The notes: a model not told the origin generated them from the sequence alone. Shown: positions 29,144-39,820, counted from the first letter of the stretch. The stretch is 64,000 nt of DNA from Haemophilus sp. C1 (GCF_001276515.1 NZ_LDVZ01000002.1:62001-126000), one strand, 5' to 3'. Numbers and translations: made by a program.

Positions 29144-29734
29144 ATGCGAAATCCGATTCATAAACGCTTAGAAAACTTAGAAAGTTGGCAACATCTTACT
29201 TTTATGGCTGCTTTATGTGAACGTATGGCACCAAATTTTAAATTGTTCTGTCAAATGAACGAGCTTAGCGCTGAAGTCAAAACGTATCAAAATATTCTCA
29301 ATTTGGTGTGGGAATATTTAACGGTTAAAGATGCCAAGATCAACTTTGAAAATCAGTTGGAAAAATTAGAAACGATTATTCCTGATGTGAATGATTATGA
29401 GAGTTTTGGTGTTGTACCTGCATTAGATGCATGTCAGGCTTTAGCTGAAATTTTACATGCTATTATCGCTGGTGAAACATTAGAAAGAGCGGTGGAAATG
29501 AGTTTAATTTCTTTAGGAACGGTAACGAGTTTATTGGAAACTGAAACGGGGCGAGATTGGTCGGAAAGTGAACTTAAAGAAAGTGAAGATATTCAAGCTG
29601 AACTTGATGTGCAATGGCAGATTTATCGTTTACTTAAAGAATGTGAAAAACGTGATATTGAATTAATTTTAGATTTAAAAAATGAGATCCGAGCCGAGGG
29701 AATCTCTAATATTGGTATAGAATTTCATCAATAA
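29144..29734 (+). CDS. YjaG family protein (DUF416)
   Basis: The 196-residue cytoplasmic, mostly helical acidic protein is homologous to E. coli YjaG. It starts MRNPIHKRLENLESWQHLTF and includes AALCERMAPNFKLFCQ and VVPALDACQALAEILHAI. Function is unknown. As in E. coli, it lies directly upstream of the HU-alpha gene. AAGGAAATAAG before the ATG is a good ribosome site. Confidence 0.85.
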   Translation: MRNPIHKRLENLESWQHLTFMAALCERMAPNFKLFCQMNELSAEVKTYQNILNLVWEYLTVKDAKINFENQLEKLETIIPDVNDYESFGVVPALDACQALAEILHAIIAGETLERAVEMSLISLGTVTSLLETETGRDWSESELKESEDIQAELDVQWQIYRLLKECEKRDIELILDLKNEIRAEGISNIGIEFHQ

Positions 29735-29871
29735 CGTGAGATTTGTCACAATTTTTAAAAATCTTGCTTTTAATTCATCGTAAGTTAGATTATCCTTTGC
29801 ACAGCTTTTGTGGTTAGCCCGCAGGCATATTTTGAAGAGTCAAATTTTTATTTAACAGAAGGTACAAATTT

Positions 29872-30144
29872 ATGAACAAAACAGATTTAATTGACGCAAT
29901 TGCAAGTGCTGCAGAATTAAACAAAAAACAAGCTAAAGCTGCGTTAGAAGCTACTTTAGAAGCGATTACTGCAAGCCTCAAAAAAGGTGAACCTGTACAA
30001 TTAATCGGTTTCGGTACATTTAAAGTAAATGAGCGTGCTGCACGTACTGGTCGTAACCCTCAAACTGGTGCTGAAATCCAAATCGCAGCATCTAAAGTGC
30101 CAGCATTTGTATCTGGTAAAGCGTTAAAAGATGCAATCAAATAA
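29872..30144 (+). CDS. hupA: DNA-binding protein HU
   Basis: HU is a small histone-like dimer that bends and compacts the chromosome. The 90-residue protein begins [20 protein letters not shown]. It carries the HU/IHF signature [21 protein letters not shown] and the beta-arm proline region. Codon bias indicates high expression. A promoter candidate, TTGCTT (29764) and GATTAT (29788) with 18-bp spacing, lies upstream. A clear terminator follows. Confidence 0.96.
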   Translation: MNKTDLIDAIASAAELNKKQAKAALEATLEAITASLKKGEPVQLIGFGTFKVNERAARTGRNPQTGAEIQIAASKVPAFVSGKALKDAIK

Positions 30145-30163
30145 TTAATATTTGAATGATTTT

Positions 30164-30191
30164 AAACCCTGCCAATGAGCAGGGTTTTTTG
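30164..30191 (+). terminator. Terminator of hupA
   Basis: ACCCTGC and GCAGGGT form the stem, extended by flanking A/T pairs, with loop CAATGA and a TTTTTT run at the end. Confidence 0.88.
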
Positions 30192-30271
30192 TTACCTAAA
30201 ATTTACTTTACAAAACAATATTGTTTACATAAACTTTCGAACCAAAACTTATTGCATTTAAGGATAGCTTT

Positions 30272-31045
30272 ATGAAAAAAAATAGCCAGCCTCGTAATAC
30301 TAAACAACGTCGCCATACTATTATGCAACTTTTGCAAGAACAAGGTGAGGTGAGTGTAGAACAGCTAGTGCAGCTTTTTGATATATCTGAAGTGACTATT
30401 CGTAAAGACTTAAGTGCGCTAGAAACAAATGGTTTTTTATTGCGTAAATACGGCGGCGCAATTTTAATGCCAAAAGAAATTATGGATGAAAACGAAAATG
30501 ATGAATTTACGAAACGAAAGTTTGTCATAGCGAAGGCCGCCGCTGAACGTATTCGTGATCATAATCGTATTATCGTAGATAGCGGTAGTACTACGGCGGC
30601 TTTGATTAAACAACTTAATTTAAAACAAGGCTTAGTGGTCATGACGAACTCGCTTTCGGTGGCAACAGAATTGAGAGCATTAGAAAATGAGCCAACGTTG
30701 CTGATGACTGGTGGAACTTGGGATACTCGTTCAGAATCGTTTCAAGGAAAAGTAGCTGAACAGGTGCTACGTTCTTACGATTTTGACCAACTTTTTATTG
30801 GTGCCGATGGCATTGATCTAGCGCGAGGTTCTACGACTTTTAATGAACTTGTAGGATTAAGCCAGGTGATGGCGGAAGTTTCTCGTGAAGTTGTTGTCAT
30901 GGTGGAATCTCAGAAAATTGGTCGAAAAATGCCAAATTTAGAATTAACTTGGCAACAAATTGATGTGCTTATTACTGATACAGGATTGTCAGAACAAGAT
31001 AAACAAGCCATTTTAGCTCATGGCGTAGAAGTCATTTGCGTATAA
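30272..31045 (+). CDS. DeoR/GlpR-family transcriptional regulator next to glmS
   Basis: The 257-residue protein has an N-terminal DeoR helix-turn-helix (SVEQLVQLFDISEVTIRKDL). The sugar-phosphate-sensing domain contains VDSGSTTAALIKQL, VMTNSLSVATEL, LMTGGTWDTRSESFQGKVAE, FIGADGIDLARGSTTFNE and the tail LITDTGLSEQ. It is 55 bp upstream of glmS in the same direction, so it probably controls amino-sugar synthesis or catabolism by sensing a phosphosugar such as glucosamine-6-phosphate. That link is inferred from position; the family alone could equally suggest GlpR- or AgaR-like roles. Confidence 0.85.
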   Translation: MKKNSQPRNTKQRRHTIMQLLQEQGEVSVEQLVQLFDISEVTIRKDLSALETNGFLLRKYGGAILMPKEIMDENENDEFTKRKFVIAKAAAERIRDHNRIIVDSGSTTAALIKQLNLKQGLVVMTNSLSVATELRALENEPTLLMTGGTWDTRSESFQGKVAEQVLRSYDFDQLFIGADGIDLARGSTTFNELVGLSQVMAEVSREVVVMVESQKIGRKMPNLELTWQQIDVLITDTGLSEQDKQAILAHGVEVICV

Positions 31046-31100
31046 AGTGCGGTTAAAAAAGTAGATGTATTTTTTCTTTAATTAACAATAAGGAAAGCTT

Positions 31101-32933
31101 ATGTGTGGTATTGTCGGCGCGGTAGCGCAACGTGATGTAGCAGAAATCTTAATTAATGGTTTACATCGTTTGGAATATCGTGGTTATGATTCTGCAGGCG
31201 TTGCAGTGGTAAATGAACATCATGAATTACAACGCGTGCGCTGCTTAGGTAAAGTTAAAGCATTAGATGAGGCAGTATCGGAGAAACCATTGATTGGTGG
31301 TACAGGGATTGCGCATACGCGTTGGGCGACTCATGGTGAACCTTCAGAAACCAATGCTCATCCCCATGCGTCAGGCACTTTTGCCGTAGTACATAATGGT
31401 ATTATTGAAAATCATGAAGAACTTCGAGAATTATTAAAATCTCGTGGTTATGTCTTTTTATCGCAAACCGATACTGAAGTGATTGCTCACCTCGTCGAAT
31501 GGGAAATGCGTAGCACGGATTCACTTTTAGACGCTGTGAAAAAAGCAGTAAAACAACTCACGGGCGCATACGGTATGGTGGTAATGGATAGTCGTCATCC
31601 TGAGCATTTAGTTGCGGCTCGTTCTGGTAGTCCGCTTGTGATTGGTTTAGGTATTGGTGAAAATTTCTTAGCTTCAGATCAACTTGCGCTTTTAAGTGTT
31701 ACCCGCCGTTTTATCTTTTTAGAAGAAGGGGATATTGCAGAAATTACACGTCGTACAGTTGATATTTATGATACTTACGGCAATAAAGTTGAGCGTGAAA
31801 TTCACGAATCTAATCTTGAAAATGACGCGGCAGAGAAAGGTAAATTCCGTCATTTTATGCAGAAAGAAATTTACGAACAGCCAACCGCACTTATCAATAC
31901 AATGGAAGGGCGTATCAATCATGAAAATGTGATTGTCGATTCAATCGGTAATGGCGCAAAAGACATTTTAGAAAAAGTTGAGCATATTCAAATTGTTGCT
32001 TGTGGAACATCTTATAATGCAGGTATGGTGGCGCGTTATTGGTTTGAATCTTTGGCTGGCGTGAGCTGTGATGTTGAAATTGCATCAGAGTTTCGTTATC
32101 GCAAATTTGTTACACGCCCAAATAGCTTATTGATTACCCTTTCTCAATCTGGCGAAACAGCCGATACTTTGGCGGCGCTTCGTTTAGCGAAAGAAAAGGG
32201 CTACATGGCGGCATTAACAATTTGTAATGTTGCTGGATCTTCGCTAGTACGCGAATCAGATCTTGCATTTATGACGCGTGCCGGTGTTGAAGTTGGGGTG
32301 GCATCAACAAAAGCATTTACGACACAGCTTGCTGCGTTATTAATGTTGGTGACGGCACTTGGTAAAGTTAAAGGTCATATTTCTGCAGAAAAAGAGCATG
32401 AGATTATCAAAGCAATGCAATCTTTACCTGCTGAAATTGAAAAAGCATTAGCATTCGATACAGAAATTGAAGCATTGGCTGAGGATTTTGCTGAAAAACA
32501 TCATGCGCTTTTCTTAGGTCGTGGTGCATTTTACCCAATTGCCGTAGAGGCCTCTTTGAAATTGAAAGAGATTTCTTATATTCATGCTGAAGCGTACGCA
32601 GCCGGAGAATTGAAACATGGTCCATTAGCGTTGATTGATGCCGATATGCCAGTAATTGTTGTGGCGCCAAATAATGAATTATTAGAGAAAGTAAAATCGA
32701 ACATTGAAGAGGTTCGTGCTCGTGGCGGTCAATTATGCGTATTTGCCGATAAAGAAGCAGGCTTTACACCAAGTGAGGGAATGAAAATCATCACGATGCC
32801 GAAAGTCAATGATATCGTTGCACCGATTTTTTATACCATCCCAATGCAGTTGCTTTCTTATCATGTGGCTTTAATTAAAGGTACTGATGTAGATCAACCT
32901 CGTAACTTAGCGAAATCCGTCACCGTAGAATAA
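31101..32933 (+). CDS. glmS: Glutamine-fructose-6-phosphate aminotransferase (isomerizing)
   Basis: GlmS makes glucosamine-6-phosphate, the first step to UDP-GlcNAc for peptidoglycan and LOS. The 610-residue protein has the N-terminal nucleophile Cys2 ([11 protein letters not shown]), a glutaminase domain with [11 protein letters not shown], and two SIS domains ([34 protein letters not shown]). The C-terminus [13 protein letters not shown] is the conserved substrate tail. Ribosome site AAGGAAAGCTT precedes the ATG. The neighbouring DeoR regulator is probably its local control. Confidence 0.97.
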   Translation: MCGIVGAVAQRDVAEILINGLHRLEYRGYDSAGVAVVNEHHELQRVRCLGKVKALDEAVSEKPLIGGTGIAHTRWATHGEPSETNAHPHASGTFAVVHNGIIENHEELRELLKSRGYVFLSQTDTEVIAHLVEWEMRSTDSLLDAVKKAVKQLTGAYGMVVMDSRHPEHLVAARSGSPLVIGLGIGENFLASDQLALLSVTRRFIFLEEGDIAEITRRTVDIYDTYGNKVEREIHESNLENDAAEKGKFRHFMQKEIYEQPTALINTMEGRINHENVIVDSIGNGAKDILEKVEHIQIVACGTSYNAGMVARYWFESLAGVSCDVEIASEFRYRKFVTRPNSLLITLSQSGETADTLAALRLAKEKGYMAALTICNVAGSSLVRESDLAFMTRAGVEVGVASTKAFTTQLAALLMLVTALGKVKGHISAEKEHEIIKAMQSLPAEIEKALAFDTEIEALAEDFAEKHHALFLGRGAFYPIAVEASLKLKEISYIHAEAYAAGELKHGPLALIDADMPVIVVAPNNELLEKVKSNIEEVRARGGQLCVFADKEAGFTPSEGMKIITMPKVNDIVAPIFYTIPMQLLSYHVALIKGTDVDQPRNLAKSVTVE

Positions 32934-32959
32934 AGCGCGGTTGATTTTAAAATAAATTT

Positions 32960-33030
32960 AAAGCACAGGTTATAGCTTGTGCTTTATCTGATTGAATGAA
33001 AAGGGCGAACATTAAAATGTTCTCCCTTTT
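32960..33030. terminator. Two hairpins in the convergent gap between glmS and fis
   Basis: AAAGCACA/TGTGCTTT (32960-32985) follows glmS. A second stem, AAAAGGG-C-GAACATT with AATGTTC-T-CCCTTTT (32999-33030), has T-rich sequence on both strands and could serve both genes. The genes converge here. Confidence 0.7.
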
Positions 33031-33052
33031 CTGATCTAAAAAAACGTATAAC

Positions 33053-33352
33053 TTAGCCCATACCGTATTTTTTTAGTTTTTTACGTAATGTACCACGATT
33101 GATACCAAGCATATTGGCTGCGCGAGTTTGGTTACCGCGAGTGTATTGCATAATCATATCTAACATCGGGTGTTCAACTTCCGCTAATACTAATTCGTAA
33201 AGATCATTCACATCTTGACCATCTAATTGTGCTAAATAATTACGCAATGCTTGTTTTACTGAATCGCGTAATGGTTTGTTGGTCACTTGTGATTGCGCAT
33301 TTAATACTGATACCGTTAAGGCTTCAGCAGGACTACGTTGTTGTTCTAACAT
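33053..33352 (-). CDS. fis: Nucleoid-associated protein Fis
   Basis: Fis bends DNA, activates rRNA and tRNA promoters and assists recombination. The 99-residue protein ends with the helix-turn-helix [20 protein letters not shown]. It starts inside the dusB stop region (7-bp overlap), the conserved dusB-fis operon. Length and C-terminus match E. coli Fis (98 residues). Confidence 0.95.
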   Translation of the reverse strand: MLEQQRSPAEALTVSVLNAQSQVTNKPLRDSVKQALRNYLAQLDGQDVNDLYELVLAEVEHPMLDMIMQYTRGNQTRAANMLGINRGTLRKKLKKYGMG

Positions 33353-34326
33353 TTTTCTTTATCCAAAATTAAATTGAAAAAATCTTCCAATACAATGAGT
33401 TGCTCTTTCGGATCACTAATTGCATTAAAAGTCTGTTTAAAAACGGAATCAGGTTGAATTCCCTGTAAATACCAAGCCACGTGTTTACGCGCAATGCGAT
33501 AGCCTTTTTGTTCGCCATAGAATTGATGTAATTCTTGAATATGACGCAAAATTTGACCGCACTTTTCGTTTAAACTTGGCATTTGGCTTACCGAATCATA
33601 CTCAATTAGGCTTTCCACTGCTTGAAATAACCAAGGGTTACCTAACGCAGCACGACCGATCATAATGGCATCCGCTCCGGTATAATCGAGAACGAATTTT
33701 GCTTTCCGAGTAGAATCAATATCACCATTGGCTATAACCGGTATGGCAATCGCTTGTTTAACGGCTTTGATATTGTCATATTCAGCTTCGCCTTCAAAAA
33801 GACAAGCGCGTGTACGACCATGCACCGTTAATGCTTGTATGCCACATTGTTCTGCAATTTTGCCGATTTGAACGCAGTTTCGATTAGATTTATCCCAGCC
33901 TGTGCGAATTTTTAAGGTCACTGGCACATTGACGGCGGACACTACTTCTCGCAAGATTTTTTCCACCAAATCTGGAAATTGCAACAACGCAGAGCCTGCG
34001 AGTTTGCGATTTACTTTTTTGGCGGGGCATCCCATATTAATGTCAATGATTTGAGCGCCATATTCCACGTTGATAGCAGCAGCTTGCGCCATCTTGAGTG
34101 GATCACTACCTGCAATTTGCACGGCATTAAGACCTAAATCTTCGCTATGTGCCAAACGCAATTTGGATTTTTCGGTATGCCAAACTTGCGGATTTGTGGA
34201 CATCATTTCTGAAAATGTGAGTCCAGCACCATAATATGCACAAAGACGACGGAAAGGCTGGTCGGTAATGCCTGCCATTGGTGCAAGTAAAACACGATTT
34301 TTTAATTGGTATGAACCGATTCGCAT
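33346..34326 (-). CDS. dusB: tRNA-dihydrouridine synthase B
   Basis: DusB is an FMN-dependent enzyme that reduces uridine to dihydrouridine in tRNA. The 326-residue TIM-barrel protein starts [20 protein letters not shown]. It has the active-site [19 protein letters not shown] (catalytic Cys), [16 protein letters not shown], and the FMN-phosphate motif [16 protein letters not shown]. It is the first gene of the dusB-fis operon; Fis levels are normally set by the promoter upstream of dusB. Confidence 0.94.
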   Translation of the reverse strand: MRIGSYQLKNRVLLAPMAGITDQPFRRLCAYYGAGLTFSEMMSTNPQVWHTEKSKLRLAHSEDLGLNAVQIAGSDPLKMAQAAAINVEYGAQIIDINMGCPAKKVNRKLAGSALLQFPDLVEKILREVVSAVNVPVTLKIRTGWDKSNRNCVQIGKIAEQCGIQALTVHGRTRACLFEGEAEYDNIKAVKQAIAIPVIANGDIDSTRKAKFVLDYTGADAIMIGRAALGNPWLFQAVESLIEYDSVSQMPSLNEKCGQILRHIQELHQFYGEQKGYRIARKHVAWYLQGIQPDSVFKQTFNAISDPKEQLIVLEDFFNLILDKEKC

Positions 34327-34396
34327 TTTACGTTACCTTCCTAGCAAGTCTAAATCTAATAAGTGTCGAACTGGTCGACGACCGACAAGGCTGGCT

Positions 34397-34424
34397 ATAA
34401 TACGCATTTTGCCTTACTTTGCAA
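34397..34424 (-). promoter_or_regulatory. Candidate promoter of dusB-fis
   Basis: On the minus strand TTGCAA (34419-34424) and TATTAT (34397-34402) are separated by 16 bp. They are followed by AGCCAGCC, a GC-rich discriminator of the kind expected for a growth-rate-regulated fis promoter. It lies between prmA and dusB, about 70 bp from the dusB start. Confidence 0.45.
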
Positions 34425-34472
34425 AGTGAAATTTGTTTAAAAAATACACTTTTTTTGATTGACAAAAAGAAA

Positions 34473-35360
34473 TTAAAGCGTTTTTAGCTTACCCGTAATT
34501 CGGCACCATTCTTCTCTGACTGCGACTGGCTCTAACGCAAATGTTTGCGTATAGGCATCACATACCGATTGAGCTTGAGTTTCTAAAATGCCCGATAAAC
34601 CAAGGTCGCCATTAGGTTTAACAAGTTGGCTAATGATGGGGTAAAGTTCTTTGAGAGGGCCAGCAAGAATATTTGCCACCACGACATCAGCTTTTAAATC
34701 AGAGGGTTTTTCATCAGATAAGAACAGCTGTAGGCGATCTGCAACGCCATTTTGTTCGGCATTATTGCGACTGGCTAGAATCGCTTGTGGATCGATATCA
34801 ATTCCCACCGCACTTTTCGCACCAAGTTTTAATGCGGCAATAGCTAAAATGCCTGAACCACAACCAAAATCAATGACGGTTTTATCTTTTAAATCTAGGC
34901 CATCTAGCCATTCTAAACATAGTGCGGTTGTAGGATGCGTGCCTGTACCAAACGCTAAACCTGGGTCGAGCATCACATTGACGGCATTTTCATCAGGCAC
35001 ATCACGCCAACTTGGACAAATCCATAAACGCTTACCAAATTGCATTGGGTGGAAGTTATCCATCCACTCGCGCTCCCAGTCTTTATCTTCTATTTGTTCA
35101 ATTTTGTATGCCGTATTGCTATCTAAGTGTTTCGCTTCTTTTAATAAGCGGACTATTTCTGCCATATCTGTTTCTGCATCAAATAACGCAATAACATCGG
35201 TGTTGCCCCATAAACGAGTTTCACCAGGCAAAGGCTCAAAAATCGGGGTGTCTTGACTATCCATAAAAGTCACAGAAACGGAGCCGATTTCTTCTAAAAA
35301 ATCACTTATTTGTTCTGCTTTTTCATTGGTGCTATTTAGGCGAATTTGAATCCAAGCCAT
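34473..35360 (-). CDS. prmA: Ribosomal protein L11 methyltransferase
   Basis: PrmA trimethylates residues of ribosomal protein L11 using SAM. The 295-residue protein has the N-terminal substrate domain ([20 protein letters not shown]) and the SAM-binding motif [15 protein letters not shown]. The substrate motif [15 protein letters not shown] and the [10 protein letters not shown] motif are also present. The prmA-dusB-fis order is widely conserved in gamma-proteobacteria. The start is preceded by AAGGAAAAAACAA. Confidence 0.95.
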   Translation of the reverse strand: MAWIQIRLNSTNEKAEQISDFLEEIGSVSVTFMDSQDTPIFEPLPGETRLWGNTDVIALFDAETDMAEIVRLLKEAKHLDSNTAYKIEQIEDKDWEREWMDNFHPMQFGKRLWICPSWRDVPDENAVNVMLDPGLAFGTGTHPTTALCLEWLDGLDLKDKTVIDFGCGSGILAIAALKLGAKSAVGIDIDPQAILASRNNAEQNGVADRLQLFLSDEKPSDLKADVVVANILAGPLKELYPIISQLVKPNGDLGLSGILETQAQSVCDAYTQTFALEPVAVREEWCRITGKLKTL

Positions 35361-35394
35361 TTGTTTTTTCCTTTATTTCATAAAATGGGGCGTA

Positions 35395-36267
35395 TTATAC
35401 CGATTTTTTCAAAAGTTTCGGCAGTAAAGTCGAGCCAAGAGTGGCAAGCATGATGATTGTTATACCAAGTGCGGCTGAAAATGACAGTGTTTCACCAAGT
35501 AATGATACGGCAAATAAGATGCCGAATAACGGCTCAAGTGCGACTAAAATACCGGAGATATTGGCATCCACACTATTAAGGCCTTTATTCCATAACCAAT
35601 AGGCAAGCCAGCTACAGCCAATGGCAAGATATAATAAACCTGCAATACCCGTAGAATTTAATGATATTTGCCAGTTTTCTGTGAGTAATAGCGTAAATGG
35701 CAATGTTGTGATGGTCCCAAGTACAATGCTGACGGAGGTATAAGCTTGCGTTGAGATTTTGGCTACAACTCGCTGTGTCCAACGTAATACGGCAGCGAAA
35801 ATGATCCCGGCACTTAGCACTAATAAACAGCCGAATAAACTGATGTTATCAATGCCTTCATTATTTTTTCCACCATTGATTAAAATCGCCACGCCAATAA
35901 ATGCCATTGCGCCGAGTAGCCAGTGAAACCATTTTGCTTTGTCTTTAAAGAAGAAATGACCGACAAATACAACGAGCAGCGGTTCTAGCCCAATCATGGT
36001 GACTGCACTGGACGCAGAGGTATATTTTAGCCCGATGAATTGCAATAAAAATACGGCGGTGTAGTTAAAGAATGCCAACCACCAAAGCTGTTTACGCATG
36101 GGTTTATCAATTTTTTTCCAACGACGTAAAAAGAGTGGCATGACAATAATCATTGCAATAATTAACCGCACTTGCACAACAAGCACAGGATCCATCATTG
36201 AATAAGTAAGCTTACCGACGATTAATGAACTGCTCCAAATAAGTAGCGCGAGAATCTGATAGAGCAT
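35395..36267 (-). CDS. EamA/DMT family permease
   Basis: The 290-residue protein has ten predicted membrane helices in two EamA repeats: LLIWSSSLIVGKLTYSMMDP near the N-terminus, and LYLAIGCSWLAYWLWNKGLN with LVALEPLFGILFAVSLLGE in the second. It belongs to the drug/metabolite exporter superfamily; the substrate is unknown. It lies 34 bp downstream of prmA's start-side boundary on the same strand, and panF is the next gene upstream. Confidence 0.85.
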   Translation of the reverse strand: MLYQILALLIWSSSLIVGKLTYSMMDPVLVVQVRLIIAMIIVMPLFLRRWKKIDKPMRKQLWWLAFFNYTAVFLLQFIGLKYTSASSAVTMIGLEPLLVVFVGHFFFKDKAKWFHWLLGAMAFIGVAILINGGKNNEGIDNISLFGCLLVLSAGIIFAAVLRWTQRVVAKISTQAYTSVSIVLGTITTLPFTLLLTENWQISLNSTGIAGLLYLAIGCSWLAYWLWNKGLNSVDANISGILVALEPLFGILFAVSLLGETLSFSAALGITIIMLATLGSTLLPKLLKKSV

Positions 36268-36386
36268 TGATGTATTCCTGTGAATTGTTCCAATTCTATG
36301 TTTTAGCGTAGAAATTGCTGAAAGTGAGAAAATTAAATATCACCTTCCTCTCATTTAGAAGAAGGTGACAGCATATTGATTAATGC

Positions 36387-37841
36387 TTAAAGTGCGGTAA
36401 CTTTTAATTGAGTTTTATTGATACGGCGTTCGCCCAATTTATTACCCACTAAAAATGCAATCAATCCAAATACTAATGACGGTACAATTTGATGGAAGTT
36501 AAATAATTTTAGGCCAAGTTGAGTGAGCAAGATATAACTTCCCAAGCCGACAATCATTGAGCTTAACGCACCATAAGCATTTGCTTTATCCCAATAAATA
36601 CCTAGCACAATCACCCATAAGAATGCGGATTCCAACCCGCCAAAAGCAAATAGATTTAACCAAATAATCATATCTGGTGGATTGAGGGCGGCAAAGATTA
36701 AAAGTGCGGTCAAAATCAGCGTGATAATTGATGAAAAATAACTCACTTTTTTCTCATTTTTTGCGGATTCTGGTTTTGTAGAAAGGTATAAATCTTTTAC
36801 AAAAATAGAAGAAGATTGAATAAGTTGCGCATCAATTGTGGACATAATTGCTGACATTGGTGCGGCTAAGAAAATACCGGCAATAATAGGTGGTAATACT
36901 TTTAGCATTAAAGTTGGAATCACTTGATCCGATACCGTTAAATTTGGAATAACTGCACGACCAAGTGCACCGGCTAAGTGCATACCAAACATAATGATGG
37001 AAAGAACAATTGTTCCAATCAGCATTCCTCTATGTAAGGCTTTGCTGTCTTTAAATGCCATGCATCGAACAGCAGTATGTGGAAGCCCTACGACACCGAA
37101 ACAGACGAGCACCCAGAAGGAAGCCATAAATTGAAAATCTAACATTCCATTTGGCCCGTAAGGCGTGACTAACGCAGGATCGATTTCTGTTAATTTATGA
37201 ACCGCACTTTCTACACCACCGAGCGCATAAATGGTTCCTACAAGGAGAATAATGGTACCTAAAATCATGACGGTACCTTGAATGGTATCCGTGAGTACGA
37301 CAGCACGGAATCCCCCGATAAATGTATAGATACCTACCGTTAAAGCAAATAAGAGCAATGCTTGAGTATAAGAAATGCCGATGGTTGTTTCTAATAAACG
37401 TGCACCGCCAATAAATTGCACAGTCATGGCTGCAAAAAATGCGAGAAGAAGGGCAAGGCTTGATAACCAGACTAAATATTTGTTTTTATAACGATAAAGG
37501 AAAAGATCGTTAATCGTTAATGCATTGGTTTCTCTTGATAATAGTGCGAATTTTTTACCTAATGCACCTAATGCAAGCCATACGGCTGGCACTTGAATCA
37601 TCGCCAGTAATACCCAGCTTAATCCGTATTTATAAGCTGCACCAGGCCCTCCGACAAAAGAACTTGCACTGGCATAAGTTGATGCGGTTGTCATTGCTAG
37701 AACAAAACCAGTCATGGAGCGGTTACCTACATAATATTCCGTTAGGAAATCGCCTTTTGTACGTTTTACATAAGCGAAAATTGCCGCGCCAAAAACAAAA
37801 GTCAGATAAATAATTAAGGGAAGAATAATGCCGAGATTCAT
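36387..37841 (-). CDS. panF: Sodium/pantothenate symporter
   Basis: PanF takes up pantothenate with sodium for CoA synthesis. The 484-residue membrane protein of the SSS family has about 13 helices, EYYVGNRSMTGFVLAMTTAS near the N-terminus, GIYTFIGGFRAVVLTDTIQG and PMSAIMSTIDAQLIQSSS, all SSS landmarks. Its ATG overlaps the yhdT stop by four bases. In E. coli panF is likewise preceded by yhdT and followed by prmA. Confidence 0.93.
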   Translation of the reverse strand: MNLGIILPLIIYLTFVFGAAIFAYVKRTKGDFLTEYYVGNRSMTGFVLAMTTASTYASASSFVGGPGAAYKYGLSWVLLAMIQVPAVWLALGALGKKFALLSRETNALTINDLFLYRYKNKYLVWLSSLALLLAFFAAMTVQFIGGARLLETTIGISYTQALLLFALTVGIYTFIGGFRAVVLTDTIQGTVMILGTIILLVGTIYALGGVESAVHKLTEIDPALVTPYGPNGMLDFQFMASFWVLVCFGVVGLPHTAVRCMAFKDSKALHRGMLIGTIVLSIIMFGMHLAGALGRAVIPNLTVSDQVIPTLMLKVLPPIIAGIFLAAPMSAIMSTIDAQLIQSSSIFVKDLYLSTKPESAKNEKKVSYFSSIITLILTALLIFAALNPPDMIIWLNLFAFGGLESAFLWVIVLGIYWDKANAYGALSSMIVGLGSYILLTQLGLKLFNFHQIVPSLVFGLIAFLVGNKLGERRINKTQLKVTAL

Positions 37842-38095
37842 TTTTGATTCTCCTGATCGTTAATTTCAAGAGAAATATCCTGATAAATAATTTTGACAAT
37901 CCAATAACCAATCACGATGAATAAAATTGGTAAGTAAATACAAGAGAGTTCGAACCAGAGGGGAAAACCAATCGGCCCTTGAGTTTCTTTAGGCAAATAA
38001 GCACATAAGCACCAACCTATAACATATAAAATAGATAGGCCTAATGCCCAACTAGCCTCCTTGGCAGCTTGTTGATAACGTTGTTTTAATGTCAT
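37838..38095 (-). CDS. yhdT: YhdT family small membrane protein
   Basis: The 85-residue protein has two membrane helices (LGLSILYVIGWCLCAYL and FELSCIYLPILFIVIGYWIV) with the family pattern of a GPIGFPLWFE loop between them. It is overlapped by panF and conserved next to it, so it is probably an accessory subunit of the transporter, though that is unproven. Ribosome site AAGGAAGAAACATG. Confidence 0.85.
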   Translation of the reverse strand: MTLKQRYQQAAKEASWALGLSILYVIGWCLCAYLPKETQGPIGFPLWFELSCIYLPILFIVIGYWIVKIIYQDISLEINDQENQK

Positions 38096-38144
38096 GTTTC
38101 TTCCTTAAAATTTTTATAAGTGAAAGTATATTTTTGAATGGTAT

Positions 38145-38171
38145 AAGGGGCGTATATTTCATACGCCCCTT
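38145..38171. terminator. Hairpin between accC and yhdT
   Basis: AAGGGGCGTAT (38145-38155) pairs with ATACGCCCCTT (38161-38171). It sits between the start of yhdT and the end of accC. It may be a secondary terminator or a processing hairpin. Confidence 0.5.
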
Positions 38172-38256
38172 GTGTTTGCTAATCTTACAACTTTTTTGAA
38201 TAATTCAAAATGTTTTGCTGATTCTAGTGTTTATTATTAAATAAGTTTTAGGAACA

Positions 38257-38287
38257 TGTGAAAATGGCTAACATCTGTTAGCCATTT
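38257..38287 (-). terminator. Terminator of accBC
   Basis: AAATGGCTAAC (38262-38272) pairs with GTTAGCCATTT (38277-38287). On the minus strand it is followed by a short T-run, ten bases after the accC stop. Confidence 0.7.
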
Positions 38288-38296
38288 AAAATTTAA

Positions 38297-39643
38297 TTAT
38301 TCATGCATACCTAATTTTTTCTCCAAATAGTGGATGTTTGTTCCACCTTTTTGGAAATTTTCATCTTCAAGAATTAATTCATGAAGTGGGATATTGGTCT
38401 TGATACCATCAATAATTGTTTCAGATAATGCATTTTGCATACGACGGATTGCAACTTCACGTGTATCACCATAAGTGATAAGTTTTGCGATCATAGAGTC
38501 GTAATGTGGAGGTACCGTATAGCCACCATAAACATGAGAATCCCAACGAACACCCAAACCGCCAGGTGAATGTAAGTGATTTACTTTACCCGGAGACGGT
38601 AAGAATGTTTTTGGATCTTCTGCGTTAATGCGGCATTCCATTGCATGGCCTTTAACTTTGATGTCTTCTTGTTTAAAGGAAATTGGCAAGCCTGCTGCAA
38701 TGCGTAATTGCTCTTTCACTAAATCTACACCTGTAATCATTTCAGTTACAGGGTGTTCCACTTGAATACGAGTATTCATTTCAATGAAATAGAATTCGCC
38801 ATTTTCATATAAGAATTCAAACGTACCTGCTCCGCGATAGCCGATTTCTACACAAGCTTTTGCACAGCGAGAGCCGATATCGCGGCGAACTTCTTCTGTA
38901 ATACCTGGAGCTGGTGCTTCTTCCACAACTTTTTGATGACGACGCTGCATTGAGCAGTCACGTTCAGCCAAATAAACTGCATTACCGTGAGTATCTGATA
39001 ACACTTGAATTTCCACGTGACGTGGATTTTCTAAGTATTTTTCCATATAGACCATATCATTATTGAATGCAGCTTTCGCTTCTGCTTTGGTCATCGCAAT
39101 AGATTCTTCTAATGCGTCTTCGCCACGAACAACACGCATACCTCGGCCGCCACCACCGCCTGATGCTTTGATGATGATTGGATAGCCAATACGTTTGGCG
39201 ATTTCTTTATTTTTAGCAATATCATTACCTACAGGGCCATCAGAACCCGGTACGCAAGGCACGCCTGCTTTTTTCATTGCTTTAATAGCTGAAACTTTAT
39301 CGCCCATTAAACGGATGACATCTGCAGTAGGGCCGATGAAAGTGAAACCTGAACGTTCAACTTGTTCAGCAAAGTCAGCATTTTCAGATAAAAACCCGTA
39401 TCCTGGGTGAATTGCATCTGCGCCTGTTACTTCGGCGGCAGCAATGATAGCTGGAATATTTAAATAACTTTTTGCGGAAGGTGCTGGACCGATACAAACG
39501 GTTTCATCAGCGAGTAAAACGTGTTTTAAATCACGATCAGCGGTGGAGTGAACCGCCACTGTTTTAATACCTAATTCTTTACAAGCACGTAAAATGCGTA
39601 GTGCAATTTCACCGCGGTTAGCAATCACAACTTTTTCTAACAT
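38297..39643 (-). CDS. accC: Acetyl-CoA carboxylase, biotin carboxylase subunit
   Basis: AccC carboxylates biotin on AccB using ATP and bicarbonate, the first step of fatty acid synthesis. The 448-residue protein has the N-terminal [20 protein letters not shown] and the ATP-grasp glycine loop [15 protein letters not shown]. Other landmarks are the catalytic [15 protein letters not shown] and the C-terminal domain [14 protein letters not shown]. It follows accB after an unusually long 177-bp gap containing a hairpin. Confidence 0.96.
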   Translation of the reverse strand: MLEKVVIANRGEIALRILRACKELGIKTVAVHSTADRDLKHVLLADETVCIGPAPSAKSYLNIPAIIAAAEVTGADAIHPGYGFLSENADFAEQVERSGFTFIGPTADVIRLMGDKVSAIKAMKKAGVPCVPGSDGPVGNDIAKNKEIAKRIGYPIIIKASGGGGGRGMRVVRGEDALEESIAMTKAEAKAAFNNDMVYMEKYLENPRHVEIQVLSDTHGNAVYLAERDCSMQRRHQKVVEEAPAPGITEEVRRDIGSRCAKACVEIGYRGAGTFEFLYENGEFYFIEMNTRIQVEHPVTEMITGVDLVKEQLRIAAGLPISFKQEDIKVKGHAMECRINAEDPKTFLPSPGKVNHLHSPGGLGVRWDSHVYGGYTVPPHYDSMIAKLITYGDTREVAIRRMQNALSETIIDGIKTNIPLHELILEDENFQKGGTNIHYLEKKLGMHE

Positions 39644-39784
39644 AAAAGAGTCCGTTTAGTCAGATAGACGTGAATTTTTATGTAGGTTTTTGAAATATTG
39701 TTCTCCCTACTCAAATTTGGCGTGAACAGATTTCAATTTATATTGCCTACGATAAATTCGCTCTAATTGTTTGTATATGAAATA

Positions 39785-39802
39785 GGCGGACTAAAGTCCG
39801 CC
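39785..39802. repeat. Perfect hairpin in the accB-accC gap
   Basis: GGCGGACT-AA-AGTCCGCC forms an 8-bp GC-rich stem about 20 bases after the accB stop. No T-run follows on the minus strand, so it looks more like an RNA-processing or stability element, or a small repeat, than a terminator. Confidence 0.5.
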
Positions 39803-39820
39803 CGACGAAAATATTGGAAA

